A stretch of 64,000 bases of DNA, taken from positions 1-64,000 of the forward strand of contig NZ_JABFFR010000042.1 of assembly GCF_013423485.1 (NCBI RefSeq), written 5' to 3'. Below, piece after piece: positions 62,362 to 64,000 of this stretch (position 1 is its first letter; the number at the start of each line of letters is the position of its first letter). Under the pieces are notes generated by a model, which had not been told where the DNA came from, ran no database searches, and saw nothing but the letters and a program-made list of their open reading frames with translations. The translations under genes and the position numbers were made by a program. The stretch is from Azospirillum oleiclasticum (GTDB taxonomy: Bacteria; Pseudomonadota; Alphaproteobacteria; Azospirillales; Azospirillaceae).

Positions 62362-64000
62362 ATGGCCGCCCAACAGCTCGTCCTGGCGCTGCCTGACGTA
62401 ACCGACGAACCGGTGCTGTCCGCCCGCCAATTGGCCGAGATGCGGTTGCAGGGATTGCCAGTCTCCGAAAGCGGCGTCATCCGGCAGGCCAACCGTGATG
62501 GCTGGCCCTTCCGCGAACGCCAGGGCCGCGGCGGCGGGCGCGTCTACCCCGTCGCCACCCTGCCCGAGGACGTCCGCGACGCCCTGTCACGTCACCACCT
62601 GCGCGCCACCACCCGCCCCGCCCCGGCCATCGCCGCTCCCGCCGCCGAACCCACCGCGCTGGCCGACTGGCAGCGCCGGGTCCGCGACGCCCGTGCGGCG
62701 ATCCTGGCGGAGATCGACCGGCTGCTGGCGGCGGGACTGTGCCGGCGGACGGGCGAGGCGGTGCAACTCGTGGTGACGATGGCGGCGGCCGGCACGCTGG
62801 CCCCGGCGCTCCAGGCGCTGGTGCCGGCGGCGAACGCCCGCCGGGGCAAGGACCGCGGCGTGCGCACCCTGTCGGCCGAGACGGTGTACCGGTGGCTGCG
62901 GGCGCGCGACGCCGGCGGCGTCCACGCGCTAGCCCCGCGCGAGGCCAAACCCGCCGCACCGGTGCCGGTGTGGCTGGAGCCGCTGTTGCGGCTGTACCGC
63001 CGGCCGACGAAGCCCTCCCTGCCGGCGTGCCTGGAGGAGCTTGCCCCGCAGCTTCCGGCCGGCGTCCCGGTGCCGACCACCACCACCGCCCGCCGCTGGC
63101 TGGACCGGGTGGCGCCGCAGGTGCGCGAGCGGGGCCGCATGGGGCCGCGGGCGCTGCTGGCGCTGAAGGCGTTCCGGCGCCGGGACACATCGGTGCTGGA
63201 GCCGCTGGACGTGTGCGTCGCGGACGGCCACACCTTCAAGGCCGCGGTGCAGCACCCGGTGCACGGCCGCCCCTTCCAGCCGGAGGTGGTGGCGGTGATG
63301 GACGCCGCCACCCGGTATGTCTTCGGCTGGTCGGCCGGGCTGGCCGAGAGCACCTGGGTGGTGATGGACGCGCTGCGCCACGGGGTCAGCAGCCTGGGCC
63401 TGATCGCGATCCTGTACACCGACAACGGGTCCGGCTTCGTCAACGACATCGTGTCGGACGAGCTGGTCGGCTTCTACGCGCGGCTGGGGCTGGTGCACGA
63501 AACGGCCGAGCCGGGCCGCGCCCAGGCGCGCGGGCTGATCGAACGGCCGCAGAAATCGCTGTGGCGCCGCGCCGCCCGGACGCTGCCCACCTATATGGGC
63601 CGCGACATGGACCGGGAAGCCGGCAAACGGGTCGCCAAGCTGGTCGACAAGGACCTGAAGACGGCCGGGGCCTCGCGCCTGCTGTTGAGCTGGACCGGCT
63701 TCCTGGCCTTCATCGCGGCGGAGGTCGAGGCCTACAACCGGCGCCCGCACCGCGGCCTGCCCAAGGTGCGCGACGCGGAAACCGGGCTGATGCGCCACCT
63801 GTCGCCCGCCGAATGCCTGGACCGCTGGCGCGACCGCGGCTGGCAGCCGGTCACGGTGTCGGAGACCGAGGCGGCCGACCTGTTCCGCCCCTACGAGATC
63901 CGCAAGACGTGGCGGGCGGAGATCCAGCTTCCCTGGGGCCGCTACTTCCACCGCGATCTGGAGCCGTTCCACGGCGAGCAGGTGCGCGTCGGCTACGACA
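62362..64000 (+). CDS. Mu A-like DDE transposase, truncated by the window edge
   Basis: At least 546 residues, continuing past the right edge. The N-terminal Mu DNA-binding domain (LSARQLAEMRLQGLPVSESG) recognises phage ends. The catalytic triad is complete: Asp288 (VCVADGHTFKAAV), Asp354 (ILYTDNGSGFVND) and Glu394 (ARGLIERPQKSLWR), close to Asp269, Asp336 and Glu392 of MuA. A beta-barrel C-terminal domain begins near residue 500. The protein drives integration and replicative transposition. Mu B-type ATPase would be expected to follow outside the window. Confidence 0.9.
   Translation, partial: MAAQQLVLALPDVTDEPVLSARQLAEMRLQGLPVSESGVIRQANRDGWPFRERQGRGGGRVYPVATLPEDVRDALSRHHLRATTRPAPAIAAPAAEPTALADWQRRVRDARAAILAEIDRLLAAGLCRRTGEAVQLVVTMAAAGTLAPALQALVPAANARRGKDRGVRTLSAETVYRWLRARDAGGVHALAPREAKPAAPVPVWLEPLLRLYRRPTKPSLPACLEELAPQLPAGVPVPTTTTARRWLDRVAPQVRERGRMGPRALLALKAFRRRDTSVLEPLDVCVADGHTFKAAVQHPVHGRPFQPEVVAVMDAATRYVFGWSAGLAESTWVVMDALRHGVSSLGLIAILYTDNGSGFVNDIVSDELVGFYARLGLVHETAEPGRAQARGLIERPQKSLWRRAARTLPTYMGRDMDREAGKRVAKLVDKDLKTAGASRLLLSWTGFLAFIAAEVEAYNRRPHRGLPKVRDAETGLMRHLSPAECLDRWRDRGWQPVTVSETEAADLFRPYEIRKTWRAEIQLPWGRYFHRDLEPFHGEQVRVGYD

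Larger units (their letters stand above)
59217..64000. mobile_element. Mu-like transposable prophage, left portion
   Basis: The order is that of Mu-like phages: left end, leftward repressor block, operators, rightward ner, small early genes, DDE transposase. The proposed end at 59217 starts with TG (TGTTTTGACA), and the next 145 bases repeat the TTTGAC core at 59219-59225, 59302-59307 and 59354-59359, and inverted (GTCAAAA) at 59337-59343; these may be transposase-binding end sites. The five host bases before it (59212-59216, CTACC) would be the duplicated target. The element runs off the right edge before the morphogenesis genes. The left boundary is an inference. Confidence 0.75.

Overview
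The window is GC-rich chromosomal DNA (roughly 70% G+C by eye) from an alphaproteobacterium, most likely a member of the Rhodospirillales close to Azospirillum. This rests on the GAAC-N7-GAAC type SOS box upstream of lexA, strongly GC-biased third codon positions, the gyrA-coaD pairing, a TRAP transporter next to pxpBCA, a ribbon-helix-helix protein type common in that group, and many two-component proteins. The genus is an inference; no rRNA is present. Most of the window is ordinary housekeeping and transport, ending on the right in the left end of a Mu-like prophage.

Layout. 1-680: a CueR-type copper regulator and a partial anchored protein on the minus strand, with a CueR operator at 778-798. 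895-5488: trpG-trpD-trpC-GNAT-moaC-moeA, every junction an ATGA overlap. 5527-8476: SOS-boxed lexA convergent with comEC. 8578-15168: gltX, gltA, a GST, and a sulfate transporter (binding protein and two permeases, no ATPase gene). 15233-16639: a secreted RTX-like repeat protein and tRNA-Lys. 16736-21564: coaD, gyrA and a MATE efflux gene with a suspicious 5' end. 21831-28633: the most interesting stretch (next paragraph). 28693-36424: a cation diffusion facilitator, a BMP-type nucleoside-like ABC transporter, ygfZ and a PRC-barrel protein. 36463-41823: purC, two coupled small genes, a succinate-semialdehyde dehydrogenase, ridA and a divergent tetR with palindromic operators, and panC. 42317-47895: a TRAP transporter plus pxpBCA (5-oxoproline use). 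47988-50764: an orphan VapB-like antitoxin and a XamI-like restriction-modification pair. 50995-58523: a membrane protein, pepA, holC, a hybrid histidine kinase, araC and an NmrA-like gene, and a small secreted protein. 58924-64000: a host gene cut short, followed by a Mu-like prophage (leftward repressor block, operators, ner, small early genes, DDE transposase).

The candidate undescribed system is at 22172-24680, with likely regulators up to 28633. A 65-residue peptide gene with a good ribosome-binding site is followed by a strong intergenic hairpin and then by ycaO and tfuA, which overlap. YcaO-TfuA pairs are known to install backbone thioamides in peptides. Upstream lies a perfect TGTGA-N6-TCACA site. 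Directly downstream is a Crp/Fnr regulator that keeps CRP-like DNA-contact residues and a cAMP-pocket-like motif. About 2.3 kb beyond that is a class III cyclase with adenylate-cyclase specificity residues, fused to a histidine-kinase-like DHp segment and a receiver domain. The locus therefore reads as a possible cAMP-controlled thioamidated-peptide cluster. Each part is supported by sequence; the link between them is inference.

The Mu-like prophage appears to begin near 59217. Host-style codon use in the gene at 58924 stops there, and the DNA beyond carries repeated TTTGAC units that may be transposase end sites. The prophage continues beyond the right edge.
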